Shown here piece by piece: positions 17,224 through 25,946 of a stretch of 64,000 nucleotides of DNA. The stretch is taken from the NCBI RefSeq assembly GCF_000341105.1, contig NZ_ANBB01000027.1, positions 124,001 to 188,000 of the forward strand, given 5' to 3'. Numbering within the stretch: position 1 is the first letter of the stretch; each line of letters opens with the position of its first letter. The notes beneath the pieces were generated by a model. It was not told where the DNA came from, did no database searches, and saw only the letters and a program-made list of their open reading frames with translations. The translations under genes were made by a program, and so were the position numbers. Origin of the DNA: Nocardiopsis potens DSM 45234. Lineage in GTDB: Bacteria; Actinomycetota; Actinomycetes; Streptosporangiales; Streptosporangiaceae.

Positions 17224-17390
17224 GGGGCCTCCCCATTCCTGCGATCGGATCGGCGCCGCGGGTCGCAGCGCCGAGGGTGTGCTCGCGAACCCTCTCCGAA
17301 AACGGAAAAGCGCCCGCCGGCCGGAAACTCCGCGGGCGATCAAGCGATCAAGCGAAATCCAGACTGCAACCCGCCTGTGACATTAGCACA
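17224..17390 (-). promoter_or_regulatory. cspA: cspA leader and possible promoter
   Basis: The 323-bp gap 17224-17546 contains an AT-richer stretch on the cspA side. On the minus strand TAATGT (17385-17380) could be a -10 box, giving a leader of about 150 nt, typical of cspA genes. Tandem GATCAAGC repeats lie at 17338-17355. No clear -35 box; tentative. Confidence 0.35.
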
Positions 17391-17546
17391 GAAGCCCCTG
17401 CCCGACACCGGCCCGGAGACCCCGCCGCCGCCCCGCGCGGCCCTGGTGTCGGCCGACCCCGCGAGTGGGAGGATGATCACCGAGGGAACTCCGAAACAGC
17501 AGCTGAGACCGCGCCGGTCCGCCACCGGCGCCGCAGGGGGCCGGAC

Positions 17547-19850
17547 ATGTCCAACGCACCCATCGACGACCCGCGCCAGGACGCCCCGAGCGTCACCGCG
17601 CCCAAGGAATCCGCGGTGGGGATCCCCGCCATCGCCGGCAGCGCACGGGTGACCGGAGCCCAGTCCGGCGCCCGGCGCGGACTGCTCACCCTCACCGCGG
17701 TCAACCAGAAGCGGGGCTTCGACTGCCCCGGCTGCGCCTGGCCCGAACCCGACCACCGGCACCCCGCCGAGTTCTGCGAGAACGGCGCGAAGGCGGTCGC
17801 CGAGGAGGCCACCCGGCGCGAGGTAGGACCTGAGTTCTTCGCGGCCCACTCCATCGCCGAGCTGGCCGAGCGCTCCGGCTACTGGCTCGGCCAGCAGGGC
17901 AGGATCACCGTGCCCGCCTACGCCGCCCCCGGCGCCGAGCACTACGTGCCGGTCTCCTGGGACGAGGCCTTCGGCATCATCGCCGACCGGCTCAACGGAC
18001 TGGACTCCCCGGACGAGGCCCTCTTCTACACCTCGGGCCGCACCAGTAACGAGGCCGCCTTCGCCTACCAGCTCTTCGCCCGCAGGTTCGGCACCAACAA
18101 CCTGCCCGACTGCTCCAACATGTGCCACGAGTCGTCCGGGTCGGCGCTGGTGGAGACCCTCGGCGTCGGCAAGGGCAGCGTCCTGCTGGACGACATCTAC
18201 CAGGCCGACCTGATCATCGTCGCCGGGCAGAACCCGGGCACCAACCACCCGCGGATGCTGACCGCCCTGGAGAAGGCGAAGCGGGCCGGCACCCGGATCA
18301 TCACCGTCAACCCGCTGCCCGAGGCCGGCATGCAGCGGTTCCGCAACCCGCAGACGGCGCGCGGCCTGGTCGGCGCGGGCACCCTGCTCACCGACCTGTT
18401 CCTGCAGGTCCGGGTGGGCGGCGACCTGGCCCTGTTCAGCGCCCTCAACCGGATCCTGCTCCAGGTCGACGAGGCCGGCGGCGAAGCGCTGGACCACGAG
18501 TTCATCGCCGAGCACACGCACGGCTTCGACGCCTACGCCAAGTCCCTGCTCGACCAGGACGAGGAGGCGTTCTGGGCGGCCGTGCGGCGCGCCACCGGCC
18601 TGCCGCGCGAGCGGATCGAGGAGGCCGCCGCCATGGTGCTGGCCTCGCAGCGGATCGTGGTCTGCTGGGCGATGGGGCTCACCCAGCACCGGCACGCGGT
18701 GCCGACCATCCGCGAGGTGGTGGACTTCCTGCTGCTGCGCGGCAACATCGGCCGCCCCGGCGCCGGGGTCTGCCCGGTGCGCGGGCACAGCAACGTGCAG
18801 GGCGACCGGACCATGGGCATCTGGGAGCGGCCGCCGGCGGAGTTCCTGGACGCGCTGCGCGACGAGTTCGGCTTCGAACCCCCGCGCGAGCACGGCCTGG
18901 ACACCGTCGATGCGATCCGCGCCATGCGCGACGGCCGGGCCAAGGTGTTCTTCGCGATGGGCGGCAACTTCGTGTCCGCCTCCCCGGACACCGCGGCGAC
19001 CGAGGCGGCGATGCGCCGCTGCCGGCTGACCGTGCAGGTCTCCACCAAGCTCAACCGCTCGCACGCGGTGACCGGCGAGCACGCGCTGATCCTGCCCGCG
19101 CTGGGCCGCACCGACCGGGACGTGCAGGGCGGCGCCGAGCAGTTCGTCAGCGTCGAGGACTCCATGGGCCAGGTGCACGCCTCCCGGGGCCGGGTGGAGC
19201 CGCTCTCCGCCGAGATGCGCTCGGAGGTCGCCGTCGTCTGCGGCCTGGCCCGCCGGGTCCTCGGCGCGGACGACCCGCTGCCCTGGGAGGAGTTCACCGC
19301 CGACTACGACCGGCTGCGCGACCGCATCTCCCGGGTGGTCCCCGGCTTCGAGGACTACAACGAGAAGGTGCGCCGCCCCGGCGGGTTCACCCTGCCGCAC
19401 GCCCCGCGGGACGACCGCGCCTTCCCCACCGCCACCGGGAAGGCCAACTTCACCGTCAACCCGATCACCGCCCCGGAGGTCCCCGAGGGCCGGCTGCTGC
19501 TGCAGACGCTGCGCTCGCACGACCAGTTCAACACCACGATCTACGGGCTGAACGACCGCTACCGCGGCATCCACCACGGCCGCCGGGTGGTCCTGGTCAA
19601 CCCCGAGGACATCGCCGAGCTGGGCCTGCAGGCCGGCGCCTACGTGGACCTGGTCAGCGAGTGGAGGGACGGCGCGGACCGGCGCGCCCCGCACTTCCTG
19701 GTGGTGGAGTACCCCACGGCCAAGGGGTGCGCGGCCGCCTACTACCCGGAGACCAACGTGCTGGTGCCGCTGGACTCCACCGCCGAGGTGTCCAACACCC
19801 CGACGTCGAAGTCGATCGTGGTCCGCCTCGAACCGGACTCCGGCCTCTAG
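17547..19850 (+). CDS. FdhF/YdeP family molybdopterin oxidoreductase
   Basis: A 767-residue cytosolic oxidoreductase of the YdeP/formate-dehydrogenase-alpha-like group, binding bis-molybdopterin guanine dinucleotide. N-terminal cysteines C60, C63 and C77 sit where other family members hold or have lost an iron-sulfur site; C193 in SNMCHES is at the expected molybdenum-ligand position. RTSNEAAF, GQNPGTNHPRM and VRGHSNVQGDRT are strong family signatures. The ATG at 17547 follows a GGGGG stretch. YdeP is linked to acid tolerance in E. coli, but the reaction is unknown. No formate dehydrogenase partner subunits or accessory genes are nearby. Confidence 0.88.
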   Translation: MSNAPIDDPRQDAPSVTAPKESAVGIPAIAGSARVTGAQSGARRGLLTLTAVNQKRGFDCPGCAWPEPDHRHPAEFCENGAKAVAEEATRREVGPEFFAAHSIAELAERSGYWLGQQGRITVPAYAAPGAEHYVPVSWDEAFGIIADRLNGLDSPDEALFYTSGRTSNEAAFAYQLFARRFGTNNLPDCSNMCHESSGSALVETLGVGKGSVLLDDIYQADLIIVAGQNPGTNHPRMLTALEKAKRAGTRIITVNPLPEAGMQRFRNPQTARGLVGAGTLLTDLFLQVRVGGDLALFSALNRILLQVDEAGGEALDHEFIAEHTHGFDAYAKSLLDQDEEAFWAAVRRATGLPRERIEEAAAMVLASQRIVVCWAMGLTQHRHAVPTIREVVDFLLLRGNIGRPGAGVCPVRGHSNVQGDRTMGIWERPPAEFLDALRDEFGFEPPREHGLDTVDAIRAMRDGRAKVFFAMGGNFVSASPDTAATEAAMRRCRLTVQVSTKLNRSHAVTGEHALILPALGRTDRDVQGGAEQFVSVEDSMGQVHASRGRVEPLSAEMRSEVAVVCGLARRVLGADDPLPWEEFTADYDRLRDRISRVVPGFEDYNEKVRRPGGFTLPHAPRDDRAFPTATGKANFTVNPITAPEVPEGRLLLQTLRSHDQFNTTIYGLNDRYRGIHHGRRVVLVNPEDIAELGLQAGAYVDLVSEWRDGADRRAPHFLVVEYPTAKGCAAAYYPETNVLVPLDSTAEVSNTPTSKSIVVRLEPDSGL

Positions 19851-19913
19851 CGCGCCGTCCGATCGCGCCCGGCGGACGTTCGGGGCGGCGCACCGGCCGC
19901 CGGAGGGCCGCGC

Positions 19914-20450
19914 CTACTTCCGCACGCGGAAGCGGAGCGTGGTGACGGCGCCCGACCGGGTACTGCTCAACGGCTCCAGGTCGATCCTGCCGAGGCCCGG
20001 GGGCGAGAAGCGGACGCCGTCGCCGAGCAGCACCGGCAGGACGTACACCAGGATCTCGTCGACGAGTCCGCGCTGCAGGCACTGGGCGGCCACGTCGGCG
20101 CCGAGGACCTCCAGGTTCCTGTCGCCGGCGGCGCTGCGCGCCGTGGCGACGGCCTCCTCGATCCCGCAGGTGAGGAAGGTGACGGCGGGGTCCGGTTCGT
20201 CGGGGGGTTCGTGGGTGAGGACGAACTGGGCTCCCCCGTCGTAGGCGATTCCCTGGCCGGACATGCGCTTGGCGGCCTCGTAGGTGCCCCGGCCGACGAG
20301 CATGGCGCCGGTGGCCGCCATGACCTCCGGGACCGCGTCCGCGGTCAGGTGCTCGAAGATCCAGTCCATCGCGTGGTCGGGGCCGGCGATGAAGCCGTCC
20401 AGTGACATCGCCCTGTTCACGACCACTTTGCCGGTGCTCGTATCGCTCAT
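19914..20450 (-). CDS. dihydrofolate reductase-like (RibD C-terminal domain) protein
   Basis: A 178-residue protein of the RibD C-terminal/dihydrofolate-reductase superfamily (YyaP/YwjB type). It opens with VVNRAMSLDGFIAGPD, has GAMLVGRGTYE in the middle and LEVLGADVAAQCLQRGLVDEI before a C-terminal VYVLPVLLGDGVRF. The fold binds NADPH; true folate reductase activity is not expected. The ATG at 20450 was chosen because the upstream extension to 20645 is low-complexity and GAGAAGG precedes 20450. Confidence 0.85.
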   Translation of the reverse strand: MSDTSTGKVVVNRAMSLDGFIAGPDHAMDWIFEHLTADAVPEVMAATGAMLVGRGTYEAAKRMSGQGIAYDGGAQFVLTHEPPDEPDPAVTFLTCGIEEAVATARSAAGDRNLEVLGADVAAQCLQRGLVDEILVYVLPVLLGDGVRFSPPGLGRIDLEPLSSTRSGAVTTLRFRVRK

Positions 20451-20540
20451 GCGCCTTCTCCGGGGATCGTGGAGGCCTGAAGTCGGATCATAGTCCCGCC
20501 GGCGGGGGCCGGAGCCTCCGAAGGGGGTGTCGGCCTGCGG

Positions 20541-20586
20541 CACGGCCGGACCCCGCCCGGAAGGAACCGGGCGGGGTCCGGCCGTG
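20541..20586 (-). terminator. terminator of the small secreted peptide gene
   Basis: Perfect 20-bp stem (20541-20560 with 20567-20586) with a 6-nt loop, 14 bases past the stop of the 49-residue peptide gene on the minus strand. It insulates that gene from the DHFR-like gene. Confidence 0.75.
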
Positions 20587-20599
20587 CGCCGGCGGCGGC

Positions 20600-20749
20600 T
20601 CAGTCGTTCGCGCAGAACAGCGGCGGCAGGAGCCCGACCTTGCACACGATGTCGTGCGGGGTGTCGTCGTCGGCGGCGGCCGCGGGTGCGGCCCCCAGGG
20701 CCAGCAGGGCGGTGGCGGACAGGGCGAACACGGCCAGGAGACGGCGCAT
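20600..20749 (-). CDS. small secreted peptide, 49 residues
   Basis: Short gene supported by signal rather than homology. Residues 1-26 form a clear Sec signal peptide: MRR, a hydrophobic stretch, then AAPAAAA, with cleavage likely before DDD. The mature part of about 23 residues contains exactly two cysteines (36 and 46) around a hydrophobic KVGLLPPLF segment, so one disulfide loop is likely. GGAG sits before the ATG, and a 20-bp-stem terminator follows. It lies 93 bp downstream of an AraC-type regulator on the same strand. I do not recognise a family. Confidence 0.65.
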   Translation of the reverse strand: MRRLLAVFALSATALLALGAAPAAAADDDTPHDIVCKVGLLPPLFCAND

Positions 20750-20842
20750 TGAGATCACTCCAATATGTCTCTGTGTAGCGACTGCGTCACTCTATGTACC
20801 CAATGTGGGGGATGGGCAACCTCCGGGAACCGGTCCCGGTGC

Positions 20843-21724
20843 TCAGCCGGAGCACCCGGGCCCCGGCAGCGCGGGGCCGGGCCGGCGGTCGGCCCAGGCG
20901 GTGCCGTCCACCGCGAGGAACGGCTCGCCGGCCAGGGTCGCGGGGGTCGTCCCGGCGAACTCCGCGACGTCGCGGTGGAGGTGGGACTGGTCGGAGTAGC
21001 CGCCCTCCGCGGCCACCCGGGCGGGGTCGGCGCCCGCGGACAGGCGGTGGGCGGCGCGGTCGAACCGGACCAGGCGCGCGGCGCGCTTGGGCGGCAGGCC
21101 GACCTGGGAGCGGAACCGGGACCACAGGCGCTTGCGGCTCCAGCCGACCTCGGCCGCCAGGCCGTCGACCCGGACCCTGCCGCGCCCGGCGGTGATCCGG
21201 CGCCAGGCCCAGGCGACCTCCGGGTCCACCGGCGGCCCCGCCGCGCTCCGGCGGGCGAGCACCGCGTCCGCCAGCGCGAAGCGCTCCTCCCACGAGGAGG
21301 CCCCGGCCGACCGCTCGCGGATCCGCGCCGCCTCCCGACCCCACAGGTCGTCCAGGGAGACCACGGCGCCGCCCGGCTCGGCCGGGGAGATCCCCAGGGC
21401 GGCCCGCGCGACCAGCGGGGAGAGGCGGATCTGCACGGCCTCGAAGCGCTCGCCCCGCACCCGGAGCGCGCTCGACCCGAACCCGAGCCCGACGACGAGG
21501 CTCCCGCGGTGCTCCCGCCCGGCCGGGCCGTCCACGACGAGCGGGCCGGCGCCGAACTCAAGCACCAGCGTCACGCCCGGGTAGGGGACCGCCCGCAGGC
21601 CGCCCGGGTTCCCGCCGAGGTCGCGGAAGCCGGCCATGCGGACGCCGGCGGCCCGGCCGGGCCGCGCCGGGCGCGCCACGTCCCACACCGCCGCGCCGCG
21701 GCGGTCGCGCCAGGTGACCTCCAT
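20843..21724 (-). CDS. AraC family transcriptional regulator
   Basis: A 293-residue regulator with an N-terminal ligand or dimerisation domain and a C-terminal AraC double helix-turn-helix (about residues 165-260). The segment VDGLAAEVGWSRKRLWSRF is the first helix-turn-helix and RVAAEGGYSDQSHLHRDVAEFAGTTP is the second with the conserved C-terminal signature. The ATG at 21724 has GAGGGG directly before it, which is close for a ribosome site, so a downstream start is possible. It is divergent from a membrane-anchored hydrolase gene, its most likely target. Confidence 0.85.
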   Translation of the reverse strand: MEVTWRDRRGAAVWDVARPARPGRAAGVRMAGFRDLGGNPGGLRAVPYPGVTLVLEFGAGPLVVDGPAGREHRGSLVVGLGFGSSALRVRGERFEAVQIRLSPLVARAALGISPAEPGGAVVSLDDLWGREAARIRERSAGASSWEERFALADAVLARRSAAGPPVDPEVAWAWRRITAGRGRVRVDGLAAEVGWSRKRLWSRFRSQVGLPPKRAARLVRFDRAAHRLSAGADPARVAAEGGYSDQSHLHRDVAEFAGTTPATLAGEPFLAVDGTAWADRRPGPALPGPGCSG

Positions 21725-21809
21725 CCCCTCATGCTAGGCGGCTCCCGCCCGGGCGGGCCGGGAACATTCGTCCAATCCGGCGGGGGCACGGGGCGGGGAC
21801 GGTGGCCCC

Positions 21810-22784
21810 ATGAACGCTTCACCGGAATCCCATGCCCGGCCGGCGGGGCGCCGCCGGAGGCGCCGGGCCATCGCCGCCGCCGCGCTCATCGCGGCCGCCG
21901 GGCTGCTCGCGGCGAACACGGCCGCGGTGTCGCGGCAGAGCGCCGAGGCCGAGGGCGGCTCGATCGCGCGCTTGGACGGCGGGGGCGTCCACGTGCGCCA
22001 GGACGGCCCCCGGGACGCGCCCGCCCTGGTGCTGATCCACGGGCTCGCCGGGTCGGTCCGCTGGTGGGACCCGGTGGTCCCGGCGCTGGCCGGGTCCCGC
22101 CGCGTCATCCGGGTCGACCTGCTCGGGCACGGCCGCTCGGCCAAGCCGGCCGGCGGGGGCTACGCGATCCAGGACCAGGGGCGCCGGGTCGGCCGGGTGC
22201 TGGACCGGCTCGGCGTGCGGCACGCCGCGGTGGTCGGCCACTCCACCGGCGGAGCGGTCGCCACCGCCCTTGCCGAGCAGCGGCCCGGCCTGGTCACCGC
22301 GCTCGCGCTCATCGGCTCCGGCCCGAGTCCGGACGCCTTCGTCTCGGACGGGTTCGTCGGCCGGCTCCTGTTCGTCCCGGTCGCCGGGCAGCTGCTGTGG
22401 CGGGCGCGCACCGACGGCGTGCTCCGCCGGGGCCTGGAGACCGCGTTCGCCGACCCCGGCCGCGAGGCCCCGCAGCCGCTCGTCGACGACGTGCGCGGCA
22501 TGACCTACCACTCGCTCACCGCGACGTCGCGGGCGGCCGACGAGTACCTGGAGCGGGGAACCCTCCCCGACCGGCTGGCGGCCCTCGGCGGACCGCTGCT
22601 GGTGCTCTTCGGCGAGGAGGACCGCCGGTGGCGTGCCTCGGCGGCCGAGGAGTACCGGGCCGTCCCGGGCGCCAGGATCGAACTGCTCCCCGGCGTCGGG
22701 CACTCGCCCATGATCGAGGACCCGGACCGGACCGCCGGGGCCCTGCTGGCCTTCACCGCGGGGGCCGCCGGCCCGGAGGCCTGA
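21810..22784 (+). CDS. membrane-anchored or secreted alpha/beta hydrolase
   Basis: A 324-residue alpha/beta-hydrolase with an arginine-rich N-terminus and a hydrophobic segment at 20-40, which may be a membrane anchor or signal. The oxyanion HG is at 77-78, the nucleophile elbow GHSTGG at 143-148 (Ser145), and the late histidine lies in GVGHSPM. Esterase, lipase or haloperoxidase-like activity is possible. It is divergent from an AraC regulator across 85 bp. Confidence 0.82.
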   Translation: MNASPESHARPAGRRRRRRAIAAAALIAAAGLLAANTAAVSRQSAEAEGGSIARLDGGGVHVRQDGPRDAPALVLIHGLAGSVRWWDPVVPALAGSRRVIRVDLLGHGRSAKPAGGGYAIQDQGRRVGRVLDRLGVRHAAVVGHSTGGAVATALAEQRPGLVTALALIGSGPSPDAFVSDGFVGRLLFVPVAGQLLWRARTDGVLRRGLETAFADPGREAPQPLVDDVRGMTYHSLTATSRAADEYLERGTLPDRLAALGGPLLVLFGEEDRRWRASAAEEYRAVPGARIELLPGVGHSPMIEDPDRTAGALLAFTAGAAGPEA

Positions 22785-22830
22785 GCGGGGCGCCGGGGCC
22801 GGGGGGCGGGCGGCCCGGTGCGGGGCCCGC

Positions 22831-23412
22831 TCACTCGCCTCCGCCGCCGTCCCCGTCCCCGCCGCCGTCCCGGGAGAAGAGGCTCCTCGGATCCCAGACC
22901 CCCAGCAGCGGGCCGCAGGTGTACCAGGTGAGCCAGCCGGAGAACCCGAACACGAAGAGGCCCTCGAACGGCCGGTCGTCGAAGAAGAGGCCCGTCCCGA
23001 CCGCCAGGGTGAACAGGATCAGCAGCGCCATGAAGGCGGCGGCGACGGCGAGCGCGGTCCGCTTCATGAACCGGAAGGTGCCCGCTGCGGATTCGGCCAC
23101 CGCCTCCGCGAACTCCTCCCGCTCCGGCGGCGCCGCCGGAGCCGCCGGCCCGGGAGAGGCCGGGGCGGGGGCGGAGACGGGGACATCGGAGGCGGAGGCG
23201 CCGGGGGCGGCCGGCGGAGGGCCCTGCGCCCGCCCGGCCGCGGCACCGCCCCACAGGGCGCGGACGCCCTGCCAGGCGGAGTAGGCGGTCCCCGCCCACA
23301 AGGCGAGCGCGATGTACCAGATCACCGGCGCGTACAGCGCGAGCAGCGCGCACGCCGCGGAGATCCCGAACAGCACCAGCGCGATGCGGACCCGGTTTCC
23401 CACTCGGTTCAC
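22831..23412 (-). CDS. membrane protein with two hydrophobic hairpins and a Pro/Ala linker
   Basis: A 193-residue protein, not recognised as a named family. Two transmembrane segments lie at about 9-45, a Pro/Ala/Gly-rich linker at about 57-95, an amphipathic segment at 97-112, a third helix at 119-139, and a hydrophobic region around 148-168. The C-terminus is Asp/Gly-rich. The start is GTG at 23412 with GGCAGGG upstream. It is adjacent to, but not clearly co-transcribed with, the EF-hand gene. Confidence 0.6.
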   Translation of the reverse strand: MNRVGNRVRIALVLFGISAACALLALYAPVIWYIALALWAGTAYSAWQGVRALWGGAAAGRAQGPPPAAPGASASDVPVSAPAPASPGPAAPAAPPEREEFAEAVAESAAGTFRFMKRTALAVAAAFMALLILFTLAVGTGLFFDDRPFEGLFVFGFSGWLTWYTCGPLLGVWDPRSLFSRDGGGDGDGGGGE

Positions 23413-23525
23413 CCCTGCCGTCCTCGTTCCCGACCCGATGGGATGCGGGCTCCGCCCCCGGCGGTTCCCGGAGACTACCCCTGGGCGGAGAAGAGCGGAA
23501 CGGCCCCCTGGGCCGGGCGGCGGGC

Positions 23526-23741
23526 TCAGGCGCGTTCGTTCATGAAGCGGGTGTACTCCTCCAGCGTGATGAGCCGGTCGCCGTCGGTGTCCATCAGGGA
23601 GATGAGCGCCTCGGCGCGCTCGCGGGTGACCGCGTCGCCGGACGACCCCATCAGCCGGGCCAGCTCATCGGCGGAGATCCGGCCGTCGCCGTCGGCGTCG
23701 ACCAGGTCGAAGGAGGCGGCGTAGTCACTGCTGTCGGGCAT
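23526..23741 (-). CDS. two-EF-hand calcium-binding protein
   Basis: A 71-residue calmodulin-like protein. Loop 1 has ligands D15, D17, D19 and E26 with the glycine at 20; loop 2 has D51, D53, D55 and E62, but R56 replaces the usual glycine. Related small EF-hand proteins (calerythrin-like) are common in actinobacteria and buffer or sense calcium. GGAG lies before the ATG. Partner unknown. Confidence 0.88.
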   Translation of the reverse strand: MPDSSDYAASFDLVDADGDGRISADELARLMGSSGDAVTRERAEALISLMDTDGDRLITLEEYTRFMNERA

Positions 23742-23872
23742 TGCGGAAGGGGCTCCTGTCTCCTCGGAAGGGCGGCGGGCCGCGGGGCTCCGCCGGGGCT
23801 GACGGGCCGGAACGGTACCAGCAGCGCGGCCGCCGCGCCGACGGCGTCGGCCCCTTCGGCTACCGTGCCGCC

Positions 23873-24694
23873 ATGTGCATCTCCGCCGCCCCCGCCGAAT
23901 TCTCCGGGACGACCCTCTACGCCGGCAGGCTCCACCACCCCGAGCACGGCCTGGTGCACATGCTCGGCTACCAGAACTCCGCGGTGAACCTCGCGTCCGG
24001 GCCCAACGCGATGCTGCTGCACATCCCGGCGCGCTCCATGGGCAGGCGGAACTTCATCTCCGCCGGGCGCCACCAGGACCTGCTGTCCCGGATGGTCGAG
24101 GCCGTGAAGCCGAGGGCGGTCGGCGCCGCGGCCATGGACTGGATGGGCGGGCCGCAGGCCCGGTCCGGGGTGGAGGTGTTCGAGCACGACGTCTACACCG
24201 TGCTGCTCACCGGGAACGCCGCGCTGATCCCCGCCGAGCTGCACCGGGTCCCGGCGCACAAGCGCCCGCGGATCGACCCCGGGCTCCTGGAGTTCTACGC
24301 CGAGCACTACCCGGAGCACACCTTCGCGGTCTGCTGCTTCGACAACGCCCAGGCCCGGCGGGCCAAGCCGCTGCTGCTCTGGTACGAGCCGCACGACCCC
24401 GACCTGCTGACGGCCCCGGCGCTGGACGCGCACACCGGCGGCCCGCCGGCCCTGGACGAGCGGGTCCCGGTGGACCACTGGACGATCTTCGGGACCGACG
24501 AGGCGCCGGACGGGTGGGGGCGGCCGGTCGAGTACCCCGCGATGCTCCGGCAGCGGCTGCGGGCCTTCCTCCCGGCCGAGGTCATCGGAGAGCGGCACAC
24601 CGGGGCCCTGCCCAACGGCGACTTCGCCCTCTCCCACGCCGACCTGCTCCGCGGTGACCTGGACGCGGTCCGCCGCATCGGCCCGCCCCGCTGA
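23873..24694 (+). CDS. uncharacterised protein with N-terminal Met-Cys
   Basis: A 273-residue soluble protein with no family I can name. It starts MCIS at 23873; the in-frame start at 23741 would add unrelated low-complexity residues. After Met removal Cys2 would be N-terminal, as in Ntn-hydrolases of the class II amidotransferase and TANGO2-like types, which suggests such a nucleophile. Other conserved-looking segments are GYQNSAVN, HIPARSMGRRNFI and CCFDNAQARRAKPLLLWYEP. It stands alone with a 193-bp gap after it. Confidence 0.65.
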   Translation: MCISAAPAEFSGTTLYAGRLHHPEHGLVHMLGYQNSAVNLASGPNAMLLHIPARSMGRRNFISAGRHQDLLSRMVEAVKPRAVGAAAMDWMGGPQARSGVEVFEHDVYTVLLTGNAALIPAELHRVPAHKRPRIDPGLLEFYAEHYPEHTFAVCCFDNAQARRAKPLLLWYEPHDPDLLTAPALDAHTGGPPALDERVPVDHWTIFGTDEAPDGWGRPVEYPAMLRQRLRAFLPAEVIGERHTGALPNGDFALSHADLLRGDLDAVRRIGPPR

Positions 24695-24887
24695 CCGGCG
24701 CCGCAGCGGCGGGCGGCGCGGAACAGCACCCCGGAGGGCCCCGGGCGCTCCGGTCCCCTTCCCGTCCCCGGACCGGCGGCCGGACGCCCGGTGACAGCGG
24801 GATCTCCTGCGGCTAGGGTCTTCTCGTTCGTTTTCCGGTACCGGGCCCGCGCCGCGCGCAAGCCCAGGGACGCAGGGCGGGGGAGAG

Positions 24888-25946
24888 ATGGAACCGACCG
24901 ACCGGGAGCGGCTGGGGCGGGGGTTCGAGCGGCTGACGCCCCTCCTCGGCGCGTTCGTGGACGCCCGGATGAGGGCGGCGGCCGGGCCGGAGTGGCTGGC
25001 CGGAACCGAGCGGGAGGACGCCGAGCGGTTCGGCGGCGAGCGGAGGAACAGCCTGAGCGACCCGCGGTTCCTGCTGCGCATGGTCACCGAGAAGCGCGAG
25101 GTCTTCGCCGGCGACCTGGGCGGGGGCGACTTCGCCGCCGCTTCCGAGCTGCGCAGGGCCGGCAACGCCTACGCGCACGCCTTCGGCGGCGGGATCGACG
25201 GGGTCGACGTCGACCGGTGCCTCCGGCTGATCGACCGGTTCGCGGAGATCGCCGCCCTGGCCGGAACCGCGGAGCCGGGGCCGGCCGCGCAGGACCCGGG
25301 CCGGGCGGACGGGCGGCGGGACGCTCGGGGAGAGGAGACCGCGCTGCTCGAAGAGATCATGGAGGCGGTCCTCAAGGACGAGGAAGGGGGCGGGCAGGGC
25401 GCGGCCCCTCAGCCCGCCGCGCCCCCGGCGCCCCCGGCGCCCACCGCGTCCGCCGCCAGGGTGCGGATGCCGACCGCGCCGCCGCCGCCCGAGCACATCG
25501 CCCCGGACCCGCGGGGCGCCCCCTGCACCGTGCGGGTCTCGCCGGACGCCCCCGGTGCCCACCGCGGGATCCAGCAGGCCCTGGACGCTCCGGTGCCGGA
25601 GGGGCGGCTGCTCGTCGTTGAGGTGGACCCCGGCGGCTACCCCGGCTTCCACGCGCCGCGCGGGCGGGCCCCGTTCGTGCTGCGGGCGGTGCAGGGGCCG
25701 GGAACCGTCTCCATCACCCAGGGCCCCCGGGGCCCCAGGGCTGCGCGGTGCGGATCGGCTGCGCCGCGGTGCTGGAGGGCGTGCACGTCACCGCCTCGGA
25801 ACCGGAGTCGGTCGCCCTGCTGGCCGAGTACGGCGCCAACGTCACCGCGCGGGACTGCGCGTTCGAGAGGGGGCCCGGGGCGTCCGGCTCCACCAGGGCC
25901 GTGCACGCCGTCGCCTGCCGCCTCGTCCTGCAGGGGTGCGCGGTGA
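24888..25946 (+). CDS. HEPN-like N-terminal part of a frameshifted beta-helix protein
   Basis: The zero-frame product has 352 residues. Residues 1-125 resemble the Swt1-type HEPN domain: an all-helical region with a basic ELRRAGNAYAH segment fitting the RxxxxxxH catalytic pattern of HEPN ribonucleases. A Pro/Ala linker follows (165-205), then VRVSPDAPGAHRGIQQALD, the usual opening of a right-handed beta-helix. After 25736 this frame becomes low-complexity and the beta-helix continues in the -1 frame. GGGGGAGAG precedes the ATG. I infer one gene of about 630 residues read by a -1 shift, or a gene broken by an indel. Confidence 0.7.
   Translation: MEPTDRERLGRGFERLTPLLGAFVDARMRAAAGPEWLAGTEREDAERFGGERRNSLSDPRFLLRMVTEKREVFAGDLGGGDFAAASELRRAGNAYAHAFGGGIDGVDVDRCLRLIDRFAEIAALAGTAEPGPAAQDPGRADGRRDARGEETALLEEIMEAVLKDEEGGGQGAAPQPAAPPAPPAPTASAARVRMPTAPPPPEHIAPDPRGAPCTVRVSPDAPGAHRGIQQALDAPVPEGRLLVVEVDPGGYPGFHAPRGRAPFVLRAVQGPGTVSITQGPRGPRAARCGSAAPRCWRACTSPPRNRSRSPCWPSTAPTSPRGTARSRGGPGRPAPPGPCTPSPAASSCRGAR
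25721..25736 (+). other. tandem -1 slippery heptamers
   Basis: The zero frame reads CAG GGC CCC CGG GGC CCC AGG. The heptamer G GGC CCC, of canonical X XXY YYZ form, occurs at 25721-25727 and again at 25730-25736. A -1 slip at either joins the HEPN part to the beta-helix frame exactly. A sequencing or mutational indel in these GC homopolymers is the alternative. Confidence 0.5.
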
